NCBI GenBank assembly: GCA_035507035.1
Contig: DATJOJ010000014.1
Location: 1-19,498, forward strand
Source: DATJOJ01 sp035507035
Lineage (GTDB): Bacteria > Acidobacteriota > Terriglobia > Terriglobales > Acidobacteriaceae
Reading direction: 5' to 3'
Length of the DNA: 19,498 nucleotides
Under the pieces are notes generated by a model. It saw nothing but the letters and a program-made list of their open reading frames with translations. It was not told the DNA's origin and made no database searches. Made by a program: the position numbers and the translations under genes. Below are positions 1 to 7,650 of the stretch, piece after piece. The stretch's first letter is position 1; each line of letters starts with the position of its first letter.

Positions 1-521
1 AACGTACTGCTGATCGTCGCGACGGCAGTATTTGTGGACGTCCATGTGACGCTCGAAGTGATGTTTTGCGTGCTCTTGTCGCTGTACGTCCCGGTCGCGA
101 TGAATTGGGCAGTGGTGTTCTTTGCGATGGTGGAAAGGTTCGTAGTTACCGCAATCGAAACCAGGTTGGGCGCAATCGTCAGCTTGAGCGAACCGCTAAT
201 CGAATTCGACGCGGCCGTGATCGAGACGTTTCCACTTCCAACGGCAGTGAGCATGCCCGAAGTACTGATACTCGCAATTGTGGCATCCGAAGAAGTCCAG
301 GTTACCGATGAAGTGAGGTCTTTTGTGCTCTGGTCGCTGTAGGTGCCCGTAGCCGTCAACTGAACCGTCTGCCCGACCGTAATATTTGTGCTCTGGGAGC
401 TTATGGCAATGGCGGTAAGTTTGGGCGCATCAGACCCCTGCGAGTTCGTCCCCGAGCCGCTGACACAACCGAGCGAAAGAGCCAGGACTCCGAGAACTGT
501 TCCGAGCCATACCTTGCGCAT
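1..521 (-). CDS. BIG2-repeat lipoprotein, N-terminal part (runs off the left edge)
   Basis: The minus strand is open from an ATG at 521 to the window edge (173 codons, no stop). An AAGGAG Shine-Dalgarno sequence (complement of 529-534) lies 7 bases before the ATG. The N-terminus is a short positively charged stretch (MRK), a hydrophobic core and LSLGC, with Cys19 as the probable lipidated residue. The lipobox is imperfect because Ser stands at -3, so a plain secreted protein is possible. After a Ser/Gly-rich linker come Thr/Ser-rich bacterial Ig-like (BIG2) repeats with an exact 85-residue period: ATGTYSD occurs at 57-63 and again at 142-148, each followed by a TSSVTWTS block. BIG2 domains are common in surface adhesins and envelope proteins. 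A role as an outer-surface structural or adhesive lipoprotein is inference, since the C-terminus is not visible. The gene is divergent from the next one. Confidence 0.85.
   Translation of the reverse strand, partial: MRKVWLGTVLGVLALSLGCVSGSGTNSQGSDAPKLTAIAISSQSTNITVGQTVQLTATGTYSDQSTKDLTSSVTWTSSDATIASISTSGMLTAVGSGNVSITAASNSISGSLKLTIAPNLVSIAVTTNLSTIAKNTTAQFIATGTYSDKSTQNITSSVTWTSTNTAVATISST
3..419 (-). repeat. 255-bp in-frame tandem repeat encoding BIG2 units
   Basis: Two successive coding units lie in the lipoprotein gene, read from 419 to 165 and from 164 to the edge. The spacing is directly visible: gtcgctgta occurs at 333-341 and 78-86, exactly 255 bases (85 codons) apart, with similar flanking sequence. 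The second unit is cut by the window edge, so the copy number is unknown. Confidence 0.75.
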
Positions 522-528
522 TGATCCG

Positions 529-534
529 CTCCTT
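529..534 (-). promoter_or_regulatory. Ribosome binding site of the lipoprotein gene
   Basis: The complement reads AAGGAG, 7 bases upstream of the ATG at 521. This near-perfect Shine-Dalgarno sequence fixes the start of a gene whose 3' end is outside the window. Confidence 0.75.
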
Positions 535-674
535 GACGAAATTCAGTTGCGGTGACGGGAGCACGACACAGTCCAAAGCCGCTGCTGCAAGTTCCTGAAT
601 CAGAGCACGTTCTGCAGACGGCCGGGGTCCTTGGCAGGGCAATACGAAAACCTTTGCTCATTCGTGAGGCGAAA

Positions 675-698
675 TACTTTCACGTTATTACGAAAGTA
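675..698. promoter_or_regulatory. Inverted repeat, possible operator
   Basis: The arms TACTTTC (675-681) and GAAAGTA (692-698) are perfect complements around a 10-base AT-rich centre. They sit in the middle of a divergent intergenic region, where a regulator binding one site could act on both genes. An operator role is inference; no T-tract follows, so it does not look like a terminator. Confidence 0.3.
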
Positions 699-879
699 AT
701 TGCCGGATCTTGCTGTTTATGGACTGGCGCAAGGCTCACAATTTAAGGGAAATCCCGCAACGGACGGGCAATTGGACAAAAACAGAGGATTCAAGGGTGC
801 TCAAAAACGCACCTCTGGGTTGACCTCTAGTGACCTAACCACCGCAAGCGACTTTAGCTAGACTGCCAGCAAACAGATT

Positions 880-892
880 GGGGACCATCCCC
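880..892. promoter_or_regulatory. Short dyad GGGGA-CCA-TCCCC before the 775-aa gene
   Basis: A perfect 5-bp dyad lies 32 bases before the start codon. It falls between a poor -35-like TTGGGG (878-883) and a weak -10-like TAAATT (900-905), where a repressor site would be expected. Both promoter elements are poor, so this is only a candidate. Confidence 0.2.
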
Positions 893-924
893 CTCATTTT
901 AAATTCTTTATCCGAGGTCACCTG

Positions 925-3252
925 ATGCTGAAGGTATGCGTTGGGCAGGTATGCAAGTCGCCACGAAAATCCGGGATACCAAGCAACTGTGTAATTGCTT
1001 TGTTTTTAATTATTTGTATTCTCCTCGTTGCTAAAAGCACGTACGCGCAAGATGATTTGGACCGTCTACCCCGGGTCGGGGGCTTGGAAGGAATTGGGAA
1101 CTTCGAACGCTTCGGACGCTTCGAAATTGTCGCCGACTTTCCTGAGGGTACAACGGGAAATGCATATCAGGGCTCAATTCGGGCCATAGGCGGCCGCGCC
1201 CCTTACCGCTTCTTTGTTGCGGGCGCACTGCCAAGCGGCCTGACCCTGAATTCCACCACCGGAACTGTAAGCGGGATGCCTCGTACTGCAGGAACAAGCT
1301 ATTTGAAGTTGTTTGCCTGGGACGCAAACGGACGATACTCGGCCTTTGTCACCCATATTGGTATTCAGAAGGCCGCCTGGCCCACCATTAGCGTAACGGT
1401 TTCGCCTGCAAGCGCGAATGTATTGTCAGGAAAAACCCAGCAGTTTAGCGCTGCGGTTGAAGGAACCGCGAATACTGCCGTGACTTGGTCGGCAACGGCT
1501 GGCAACATTTCAACCAGCGGTTTATTTACCGCGCCTTCCGTCAGCCGCGCTACGACGGTGACGCTCACCGCCAGGAGCGGAGCCGACTCGAGTAAGAAGG
1601 CGAGCGCCACGATTGCGGTGAATCCAGCCAGCAGCATTCCTGCTCTGACCATTGGGACAGTAACTCTTCCAGTCGCAGACATCGGCGCGAGCTACAGCGC
1701 TCTGTTATCTGCAAGTGGCGGCAGCCTGCCATATCGCTGGAGCATCGAATCCGGCTCTCTGCCATCCGGAGTTCAACTGAGTGTTGGAACGGGAACCATC
1801 AGCGGTGTCGTCAATACCTCTGGATCATTTGCGTTCACAGCGACGGTTACTGATGCGGCAGGAACCAGCAGCCAGAAGAACCTGACGCTCACTGTCACAG
1901 CTGGAAGCGGTGCCTGCGGACCTCCGCTGTATGGATGCTCCCGAACCGACAACGCCTTCGTCGCGATTCCGAGCGTGATTCCCAGCTGGGGTGGGGCAAC
2001 CGGCATCAATCGAGTCGTTACTGATCCTGACTTCCACAACCCAATCGTGCGAGTGACCGATGCAACCATCGGCACGCCTACCAACACATATTGCACCGGT
2101 TTAGACGGCTCCGGAGACATGCCGGAATTGTGGAATAGCGATTCGACTCTGTTGCTTGCCTGCGATGCCGGCGGGAATTATTTCCCCATCTCATTTGACC
2201 CGGTCAATTTCAAATCGCTCGGGCCGCTTTATGGGACAAATCCGGTTTTTGTCAGCGGACAGGGGGTCTTTTCCCACTCAAATCCGAATATGTTTTATGC
2301 CTTCAGTAAAGGGGAGCTCTTCAGCATTGATTATTCCAACCGCACTACAAGGCCAACCCCGCAGCTGATGTATGACTTCCACAACTGCGGCGTGGCCAGC
2401 GTTGGCTGGCAAGCGGTTGGCGGATCCGACACTGAGGACACAGTTTTCAGTGACGCTTTCTCGCTTACCGAGGGCCAAGGCACGGGCTACTTTATCGCCG
2501 TTTATAACTCCTCGACGAACCAGTGCTTCAATCTCAATACTTCGACGGGGATGGTCACGCGCTATCCAGGCGCAGTTCCTATCGGCAAAGTCAGCATTCC
2601 GGACCGCTTTTATATCCACAACGTGAAGATGAAAGGCAGCACCACCCTAGTAGTAGCGCAAAACAGCTGTATTTCGAACTGCAGTGGCAGTCCGTACGCC
2701 TGGGTCATCGGCACCACACAAATGTATGCGCTGGGTTCAACCGAGGGCGGCGGGCACTGGGCTGTGGGCTGCGAAAAGTGGCTGAACCAGCCGGGAGATC
2801 TCTACGAGTACAACGTGGTCAGAGAATTCGAAAATCCAAGTTTGTGGACTCCTGTCTGGTCGGTTTCGGCCGCGCAGTGCGGAGGCGCGTCAAGCACCTC
2901 ATGCACCCAGCCGTTTGATTCCCACCCGGCTTGGCTAGGTGGTTGTTCCGATACCGGCCCGGTATGCATGGCAACGGTCTCCACAAACGATGTTATTGAC
3001 CATCCATACCAGAACGAAATTGTCTGCTTCACCACCGACGGGTCGAACCGGCAAATAAGGTTTGCCCACACCTATTCCAGCCTGGCGCTGCAGGGATTTG
3101 ACGCTCAATGGTCGATTGGCCAACCTTCGCAGGACGGCCGTTTCTATGCGTGGACAACGAAAGCCGGCGGACAGTTCGGCTGCACCAATGGCGCCTCAAG
3201 TTGCACGGCAGATTTGAAGCGTTCTGACGTGCTGGTGGTCAAACTGCAGTAA
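925..3252 (+). CDS. Secreted protein with three Ig-like domains and an uncharacterised Cys-rich C-terminal module
   Basis: 775 aa. The ATG has GAGG (914-917) 7 bases upstream. Residues 1-41 look like a signal peptide with a hydrophobic stretch at about 23-36 and predicted cleavage TYA|QDD after residue 41. Residues ~66-148 and ~240-327 fit the putative-Ig (He_PIG) pattern, with G-x-PY near the start and the characteristic LPSGLTLN and TGTVSG (LPSGVQLS, TGTISG in the second). Residues ~153-233 form a BIG2-type domain. Residues ~331-775 form a module with 16 cysteines starting at CGPP and containing TDPDF-x4-VRVTDA (366-380), IHN, EIVC and SQDGRFY. This module recurs in the gene at 3432-5294. 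SQDG-type strands resemble TolB/WD-like propeller blades, so a disulfide-stabilised beta-propeller is my guess. No catalytic motif was recognised. It probably acts outside the cell; carbohydrate binding or surface attachment is inference from context. Confidence 0.85.
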   Translation: MLKVCVGQVCKSPRKSGIPSNCVIALFLIICILLVAKSTYAQDDLDRLPRVGGLEGIGNFERFGRFEIVADFPEGTTGNAYQGSIRAIGGRAPYRFFVAGALPSGLTLNSTTGTVSGMPRTAGTSYLKLFAWDANGRYSAFVTHIGIQKAAWPTISVTVSPASANVLSGKTQQFSAAVEGTANTAVTWSATAGNISTSGLFTAPSVSRATTVTLTARSGADSSKKASATIAVNPASSIPALTIGTVTLPVADIGASYSALLSASGGSLPYRWSIESGSLPSGVQLSVGTGTISGVVNTSGSFAFTATVTDAAGTSSQKNLTLTVTAGSGACGPPLYGCSRTDNAFVAIPSVIPSWGGATGINRVVTDPDFHNPIVRVTDATIGTPTNTYCTGLDGSGDMPELWNSDSTLLLACDAGGNYFPISFDPVNFKSLGPLYGTNPVFVSGQGVFSHSNPNMFYAFSKGELFSIDYSNRTTRPTPQLMYDFHNCGVASVGWQAVGGSDTEDTVFSDAFSLTEGQGTGYFIAVYNSSTNQCFNLNTSTGMVTRYPGAVPIGKVSIPDRFYIHNVKMKGSTTLVVAQNSCISNCSGSPYAWVIGTTQMYALGSTEGGGHWAVGCEKWLNQPGDLYEYNVVREFENPSLWTPVWSVSAAQCGGASSTSCTQPFDSHPAWLGGCSDTGPVCMATVSTNDVIDHPYQNEIVCFTTDGSNRQIRFAHTYSSLALQGFDAQWSIGQPSQDGRFYAWTTKAGGQFGCTNGASSCTADLKRSDVLVVKLQ

Positions 3253-3262
3253 TCACGCAATC

Positions 3263-3317
3263 GCGCGGATCGGAGCATGCGCAAACTTTATGCATGTCCG
3301 ATTCCGCGCTTCTTTTT
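3263..3317 (+). terminator. Strong rho-independent terminator after the 775-aa gene
   Basis: It starts 11 bases after the stop codon. The left arm from 3263 (GCGCGGATCGGA, then GCATG) pairs with a right arm ending at 3309 (CATGTCCGATTCCGCGC) with only small bulges, around a short AT-rich loop. TTCTTTTT (3310-3317) follows. The stem is unusually long (about 15-16 pairs). It should end transcription of the first secreted-protein gene, implying that its downstream paralogue has its own promoter. Confidence 0.85.
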
Positions 3318-3431
3318 AAACCCAGTCAGGTGCTCAGCCGTTGAGCCAGCAAACTTCTTGAAAATCATTCAACGCCGTCGTGTGTTTATACTTCTTCTTG
3401 CGAGTAGGAACATCCATGCCGCGGGGTTAGC

Positions 3432-5294
3432 TTGCGCTTCAGAACTGTCCTGCTTCTTTCGTATTTCACGGTTTCGTTGAGCGTACTGGCCCCAAGCTTC
3501 CTTACTTCGCTCAGAGCTCAGGCAAAGCCAACGGCTCATTCGAACACGAACTGCGGACCTCCACATTACTGCGCCGATACTAGTCTGCGAGTTATTCAGG
3601 AAACAAAACTGCCGCCGCCGCCGGTGAATCAGGTTTTTACTGACCCGGATTTCGGCTCGCGAATGGTCCGGGTGACAGACGCCGGTGGAATCGACGGCCA
3701 ACTGAGTGGTATGAGCTTTACTACAAACTCCTCGGCGGAAATCAATGAGTGGGGAAAGTTTGATCCGGCGCTCGGGCCACATGGTGGATACTACTTCTAC
3801 GTCATGACATCCGGCGGAGGGGCAGTTTTCTTCTCGATGGACGCCCTCACCATGCAGGTCACGCCTCGATGTGGCTCTCAGCCGAGCTGCCGCTTCCGCT
3901 CCGACGGAACTTTCAGTTACGTCGATCCAAACCTGGTTTATGGCCACTTCGAGGGTCCCGGAAATAAAATTGACGTGTTCGATCTGACCCGAGGAAAACA
4001 ATCCACGGTTTACGATTTCAGTAAATGCCCTAACATTCCGCGCGAGTTCGCCGGTTATCAGGGAAGTCTCACAAACAGCGGAGACGACAGCAAGTTCTCA
4101 AGCTACTTTGGAGGGCGGGCGCAAGGTTTTACTACGCTGGTCACGTACTACGACCGCACTGCCGACCGATGCTACTGGTATGACACCGCGACCGGCACGA
4201 TGGGTGGCACGGGAATGCGTAACACGCCGGTATCGGTGGGAATGCTTCCGCCGCCCGGCGCTCCCAACCTAAAAGCAACCGAGGGAAATCTTCCGGCCGG
4301 CGACTACTACGTCGAGATCACGGCCAGCACCCGGATGAATCCTGAGCCCGGCGAGACCGCCTCTTCTCCGGAAGCGCACATCAAGCTGAATTCGCCGGCT
4401 GGAATCGAGGTTGCAGCGCCGACCCTCGACAATCCGTATCGACTGGCAGTGACAGGCTATAACGTCTACATCGGCGATTCGCCCGGGCGTGAAATGCGGC
4501 AAGCTACGTTGCAGCCCCTTTCGACGGCTTATGTGCAGTCGGGTAAGCCACGAAACGGACCCCCGCCTCCGCCAACCACGACAGCCGGATATAACATTCA
4601 CAATGCGCGACTGAGCCGCGACGGAAAAGTCGTAAGAATCAACCCCCAACAATCTCGTGGTATCTACTTCTGGACGCCAGGTACGACGAAAGTTTCTGAG
4701 TGCCCGATCTCCGGAGCTGGACCGCGAGAGCTTGCCAATTTTTGCGGCGGACACACCGTCCTGGGGTACAGCCACATGATCAACCACGATGGTCCCGCCC
4801 CCTATGCCAGTCTGTTGCTGCGATCGCTCTCAGATCTCGACCATGCGACCGAACTTCTCCCGACCAACCCCGGCGTGCCAGCAGACATGGACACTCACTG
4901 GTCATGGAACGACGCCGACGTTTCCGACAGCACCCCCGTATGCGGGGCATTTTCCGCGTCCAGTTTCCGGGTCCAGGGAGACGGCACCGAAAGACCCACC
5001 AATCCGCTGCTGGCAGTCCGCCAAGCCTGGGACCGCGAAATCGTTTGCGTGGCCACGAGCGGGCCTCCAACCGTATGGCGGTTTGTCCACCACCGCGCGA
5101 CCGGCGCGTGTAACAGCAACGCGCGCGACGGCTCCTGTTTTGGCGCGATCGCGATTGGCAATGTCTCGCAAGATGGCAAGTTCTATTTGTTCAGCACCGA
5201 TTGGGAATGGAGCCTTGGTGGCGACAATAAATTTCCCGGATGCCCTACAAGTGGCAGGTGCCGGGCTGACTCCTTTATTGTCGAGCTGAAGTGA
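3432..5294 (+). CDS. Secreted Cys-rich protein paralogous to the 775-aa protein, with an inserted Ig/FN3-like domain
   Basis: 620 aa from a TTG start. An in-frame stop at 3405-3407 leaves TTG 3432 as the only usable start, and the peptide it opens is a convincing signal sequence (MRFRT, hydrophobic core, cleavage AQA|KPT after residue 31). Upstream GCGGGG is only a weak ribosome site. The mature protein begins almost at once with the module seen in the preceding gene: CGPPHYC (41-47), TDPDF-x4-VRVTDA (70-84), YDFSKC, RCYWYDTATG, IHN, PVC, EIVC, SQDGKFYLFS and a final IVELK; it has 14 cysteines. Residues ~270-386 have no counterpart in the paralogue and look like an Ig/FN3-like beta domain ending in a proline run. 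There are no N-terminal Ig domains. The stop overlaps the methyltransferase start by 4 bases. Function is unknown; an extracellular location is likely. Confidence 0.85.
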   Translation: MRFRTVLLLSYFTVSLSVLAPSFLTSLRAQAKPTAHSNTNCGPPHYCADTSLRVIQETKLPPPPVNQVFTDPDFGSRMVRVTDAGGIDGQLSGMSFTTNSSAEINEWGKFDPALGPHGGYYFYVMTSGGGAVFFSMDALTMQVTPRCGSQPSCRFRSDGTFSYVDPNLVYGHFEGPGNKIDVFDLTRGKQSTVYDFSKCPNIPREFAGYQGSLTNSGDDSKFSSYFGGRAQGFTTLVTYYDRTADRCYWYDTATGTMGGTGMRNTPVSVGMLPPPGAPNLKATEGNLPAGDYYVEITASTRMNPEPGETASSPEAHIKLNSPAGIEVAAPTLDNPYRLAVTGYNVYIGDSPGREMRQATLQPLSTAYVQSGKPRNGPPPPPTTTAGYNIHNARLSRDGKVVRINPQQSRGIYFWTPGTTKVSECPISGAGPRELANFCGGHTVLGYSHMINHDGPAPYASLLLRSLSDLDHATELLPTNPGVPADMDTHWSWNDADVSDSTPVCGAFSASSFRVQGDGTERPTNPLLAVRQAWDREIVCVATSGPPTVWRFVHHRATGACNSNARDGSCFGAIAIGNVSQDGKFYLFSTDWEWSLGGDNKFPGCPTSGRCRADSFIVELK

Positions 5295-6370
5295 AGTCCT
5301 GCGAGGTCCGGCGATTACTGCCATCAATTGACAGCGAAAGATCGAAATGTCAGTCTTGCTCGAAGCCTGTAGTGAGCAACAAGGGAAAGGCGTGGCAGAA
5401 TCGGATGTCATTTGTGAGAACTGACGCCTCACTTCTCCTGCGGTGCACGGATTGCGGGTCGACCCTGAATCGCGGGAATTCCGGCTATCGCTGCTCCTCG
5501 TGCGGACACGAGTTTCCGGTTGTGCGCGGCGTGGCCAGGTTTGTGCCCCCGCGCAACTATGCCGACAGTTTCGGATACCAGTGGCACCGCTACTCGACCA
5601 CTCAACTCGACCGCACCGGCGGTCAGGCTGACACTGATTTCACGCTCAGAACCGGTCTTCGCCCGGAGGACTTGAAAGGCAAGCTGGTGTTGGACGTCGG
5701 CTGCGGCATGGGGCGATTCGCCGAGGTTGCGACGCGTTGGGGTGCGACCGTGGTTGGAGTCGATCTCAGTAATGCCGTCGAAAAGGCGGCGCAGAATCTT
5801 GCCGATCGCGATTTTTTTGGCCTGCAAGCCGATGTCTTCCGTTTGCCGTTTGCGCCCGAAAGCTTCGACTGCATTTATAGTGTCGGAGTTTTGCACCACA
5901 CGCCGAATTGCGAGAAGGCATTCAGCGCTCTTCCACGGTTGCTCAAGCCGGGGGGAGTCATCGCGATCTGGCTTTATAGCGGCTACAACAAGTGGTATCG
6001 CTTTAGTGACCTGTACCGCAAATTTACACATCGCATGTCCATTCGTGCACTGCACGGCGTAATTCGTGTTGCGGTACCGTTCTTGTATGGAGTGGACCGC
6101 GGCCTGCGCAAGATTCCATTGGTAGGGTCACCCGCCGCGGGTTTAGTTCATCACGTGTTTCCGGTCTCCCAGAACCCTGATCCTGAGACACGAGTGCTGG
6201 ACACCTTGGATTGGTATTCCCCGAGATATCAATCGAAGCACACCTACGAAGAGGTCTTTCGCTGGTTCGAGAAGTGCGGCCTTGAGAGCTTAAACGTCGG
6301 CGATCTCTCGATTTCGGTGCGCGGCCGCAAGCCTCTCACCTCCGGGCGAGCCGTTGCAGAATACGTGTAG
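5291..6370 (+). CDS. Zinc-ribbon class I SAM-dependent methyltransferase
   Basis: 359 aa from GTG 5291, which overlaps the preceding stop as GTGA. An in-frame ATG at 5405 (residue 39) is a serious alternative: it leaves 14 residues before the first ribbon cysteine pair, a usual layout for this family, but it lacks a well-spaced ribosome site. The N-terminal domain has paired CxxC knuckles (RCTDCG, RCSSCG) and HEFPVVRGVARFVP, typical of a Trm112-like zinc ribbon fused to a methyltransferase. The Rossmann domain shows motif I VLDVGCGMGRF (~residues 133-143), the acidic GVDLS and VLHHTP, matching the Methyltransf_11/UbiE-like group. In glycan loci such enzymes are candidates for methylating sugars or lipid carriers; the substrate cannot be read here. 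A TTGACA at 5328-5333 lacks a convincing -10, so expression probably comes from the upstream gene. Confidence 0.88.
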   Translation: MKSCEVRRLLPSIDSERSKCQSCSKPVVSNKGKAWQNRMSFVRTDASLLLRCTDCGSTLNRGNSGYRCSSCGHEFPVVRGVARFVPPRNYADSFGYQWHRYSTTQLDRTGGQADTDFTLRTGLRPEDLKGKLVLDVGCGMGRFAEVATRWGATVVGVDLSNAVEKAAQNLADRDFFGLQADVFRLPFAPESFDCIYSVGVLHHTPNCEKAFSALPRLLKPGGVIAIWLYSGYNKWYRFSDLYRKFTHRMSIRALHGVIRVAVPFLYGVDRGLRKIPLVGSPAAGLVHHVFPVSQNPDPETRVLDTLDWYSPRYQSKHTYEEVFRWFEKCGLESLNVGDLSISVRGRKPLTSGRAVAEYV

Positions 6371-6406
6371 CTCGGGTCAATGAGCGAAAGACGCTTCGCC
6401 CGGACT

Positions 6407-7459
6407 TTAACCAGACGTAGCGTTGGAGTTCGGGTTGTTCTCGAGTTCCAGGACGGAAAGGTTCGAGAAGCGCCCCAGTGGCGTTCTGGTTTTCATCAGC
6501 AACTTGGCATTAAGCATGGCAGGATAAAAGCGATTGAGCAAAGAATGACGAAAGCCCCTCCCTCGCTCGGCTTGCGGCAGAGAGCGCGTGTATCCGAACT
6601 CCTCGAGGCATTCACCAATCAGAGCTTCTAATTGTGCGACTTCTTCTCGCGACAACTTCTCTTTCCAGCGTCCGATCGGGTTCGCTCTCTGCTCGTTGTC
6701 TGCACGGAAGGAAGAGTTCGATTCTCTGAGTCTTCCGAGTTTGGCGTTCTGGATGCGATCGTAATCCAAGTCGTGGTCGATGAATTCTCCCAGAGCGCGA
6801 AGAACGTTTCGCGGGTCAAGAATCAGATCCTCGTAGTGGATCTCAAGGTAATCGGAGGGTATGGTTCGGCCGTGTTCTCGCCCCTTGCGTACGAACCATT
6901 GCCAGTAGAGAGCAGTTTCGCTCAGGCTACGGTTTTGACGATCCCAGGGGAAGGGATTGAAGCCGCCCATTTTTTTCAGCGACACGGCGATGTCGCGGCC
7001 ATCGCGAATGATGTGAACAAACAGGCATTCCGGAATGTCGGCTTTGATCTCCGGCAGGTGCAGGGCAGCATCGGGATCGTACACGGCCCAACGGTCCACG
7101 TTCTGACTTCGGGCGATCTCGTCCATGTGGATGCGAATGAAATCGCCGCCATTCCTGCATTCTTCTAGAATTTTTGTCCTCAAAAAGCCTGGATCAAGTT
7201 CTGAGCGGCGAAACCCTTTGCTATGGAGCCATACGCGCAGGAGTTTCTTTCGGTTTTCTAAATCGTCAAGTTTTCCGAAACGCGGAATGAGAACTTCGTG
7301 AACTGGCAGGTAACCACGATAAACGGCGAAGTTTCCAGCGGAAAGCAGGGTATCGTAGAGCAGGTTGGTGCCCGAGCGATGGCAACCCATCACAAATACG
7401 GGACACCTTTTTCTCTCAACTGTCTTCACTGGGCTAACGGGATTCTCTATTTGGCGCAT
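6407..7459 (-). CDS. PAPS-dependent sulfotransferase family protein
   Basis: 350 aa from ATG 7459. The frame stays open upstream to 7732, but that would overlap the divergent flippase gene and add residues unlike the family. An extended -10 sits just upstream of 7459 and the P-loop falls near residue 25, the usual position, so I chose 7459. The 5'-phosphosulfate loop is FVMGCHRSGTNLL and the 3'-phosphate motif HIIRDGRDIAVSL; the C-terminal RWKEKLS region also fits the Sulfotransfer_1/3 families. These enzymes move sulfate from PAPS to hydroxyl or amino groups, here most plausibly on a surface polysaccharide (inference). No signal peptide is present, so it is cytoplasmic. It converges with the methyltransferase (36 bases between stops) and diverges from the flippase. 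Confidence 0.88.
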   Translation of the reverse strand: MRQIENPVSPVKTVERKRCPVFVMGCHRSGTNLLYDTLLSAGNFAVYRGYLPVHEVLIPRFGKLDDLENRKKLLRVWLHSKGFRRSELDPGFLRTKILEECRNGGDFIRIHMDEIARSQNVDRWAVYDPDAALHLPEIKADIPECLFVHIIRDGRDIAVSLKKMGGFNPFPWDRQNRSLSETALYWQWFVRKGREHGRTIPSDYLEIHYEDLILDPRNVLRALGEFIDHDLDYDRIQNAKLGRLRESNSSFRADNEQRANPIGRWKEKLSREEVAQLEALIGECLEEFGYTRSLPQAERGRGFRHSLLNRFYPAMLNAKLLMKTRTPLGRFSNLSVLELENNPNSNATSG

Positions 7460-7481
7460 CGTGGGGCCTGATCCAGGGCTC

Positions 7482-7490
7482 AGTATAACA
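7482..7490 (-). promoter_or_regulatory. Extended -10 promoter element for the sulfotransferase gene
   Basis: The complement reads TGTTATACT, an extended -10 (TGn plus TATACT, 5/6 to consensus). The expected -35 region is poor, as is common with extended -10 promoters. Transcription would start near 7475, giving a leader of about 16 bases before ATG 7459. Confidence 0.5.
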
Positions 7491-7650
7491 AGGTGTTTTC
7501 TGCCGCTAATCGCACCCATCGCCTCTTTTCGGGCGTCCAAAGCCGGATTCACGGGAAGGCCATCCGCGCGTTCTGGTTGTTCTAGGTAATATTGCCGCAC
7601 CCGGCAACGCATGTTAGGTTCTATCAGCGGTGCGCTGAAAATTTCCCCTG

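Larger units (their letters stand above)
522..924. other. Divergent intergenic region (403 bases) between the two secreted-protein genes
   Basis: No credible gene lies here; short open frames on either strand have no recognisable product or start signal. It should hold the promoters of the lipoprotein gene (minus) and the 775-aa protein gene (plus), but no convincing -35/-10 pair is visible. It contains a 7-bp-arm dyad at 675-698, a short GGGGA/TCCCC dyad at 880-892 and a tandem TGACCT direct repeat at 821-836. Confidence 0.6.

Noticed and set aside
401..661. Minus-strand open frame of 86 codons upstream of the lipoprotein
   Set aside because: It overlaps the lipoprotein start in another frame, has no ribosome site and gives a Cys/Arg-rich product with no recognisable features.
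3277..3480. Small plus-strand open frame of 67 codons
   Set aside because: It begins inside the terminator hairpin and ends within the signal-peptide region of the next gene in another frame; no recognisable product.
5328..5333. Perfect TTGACA -35 box before the methyltransferase ATG 5405
   Set aside because: No acceptable -10 hexamer at 16-18 bases, so it is not called a promoter.
6384..6399. GCGAA/TTCGC hairpin between the convergent methyltransferase and sulfotransferase genes
   Set aside because: Only 5 pairs and no T-tract in either direction, so too weak to call a bidirectional terminator.
6632..7168. 178-codon plus-strand open frame
   Set aside because: It lies entirely opposite the sulfotransferase, whose motifs are clear on the minus strand; it is a shadow frame.
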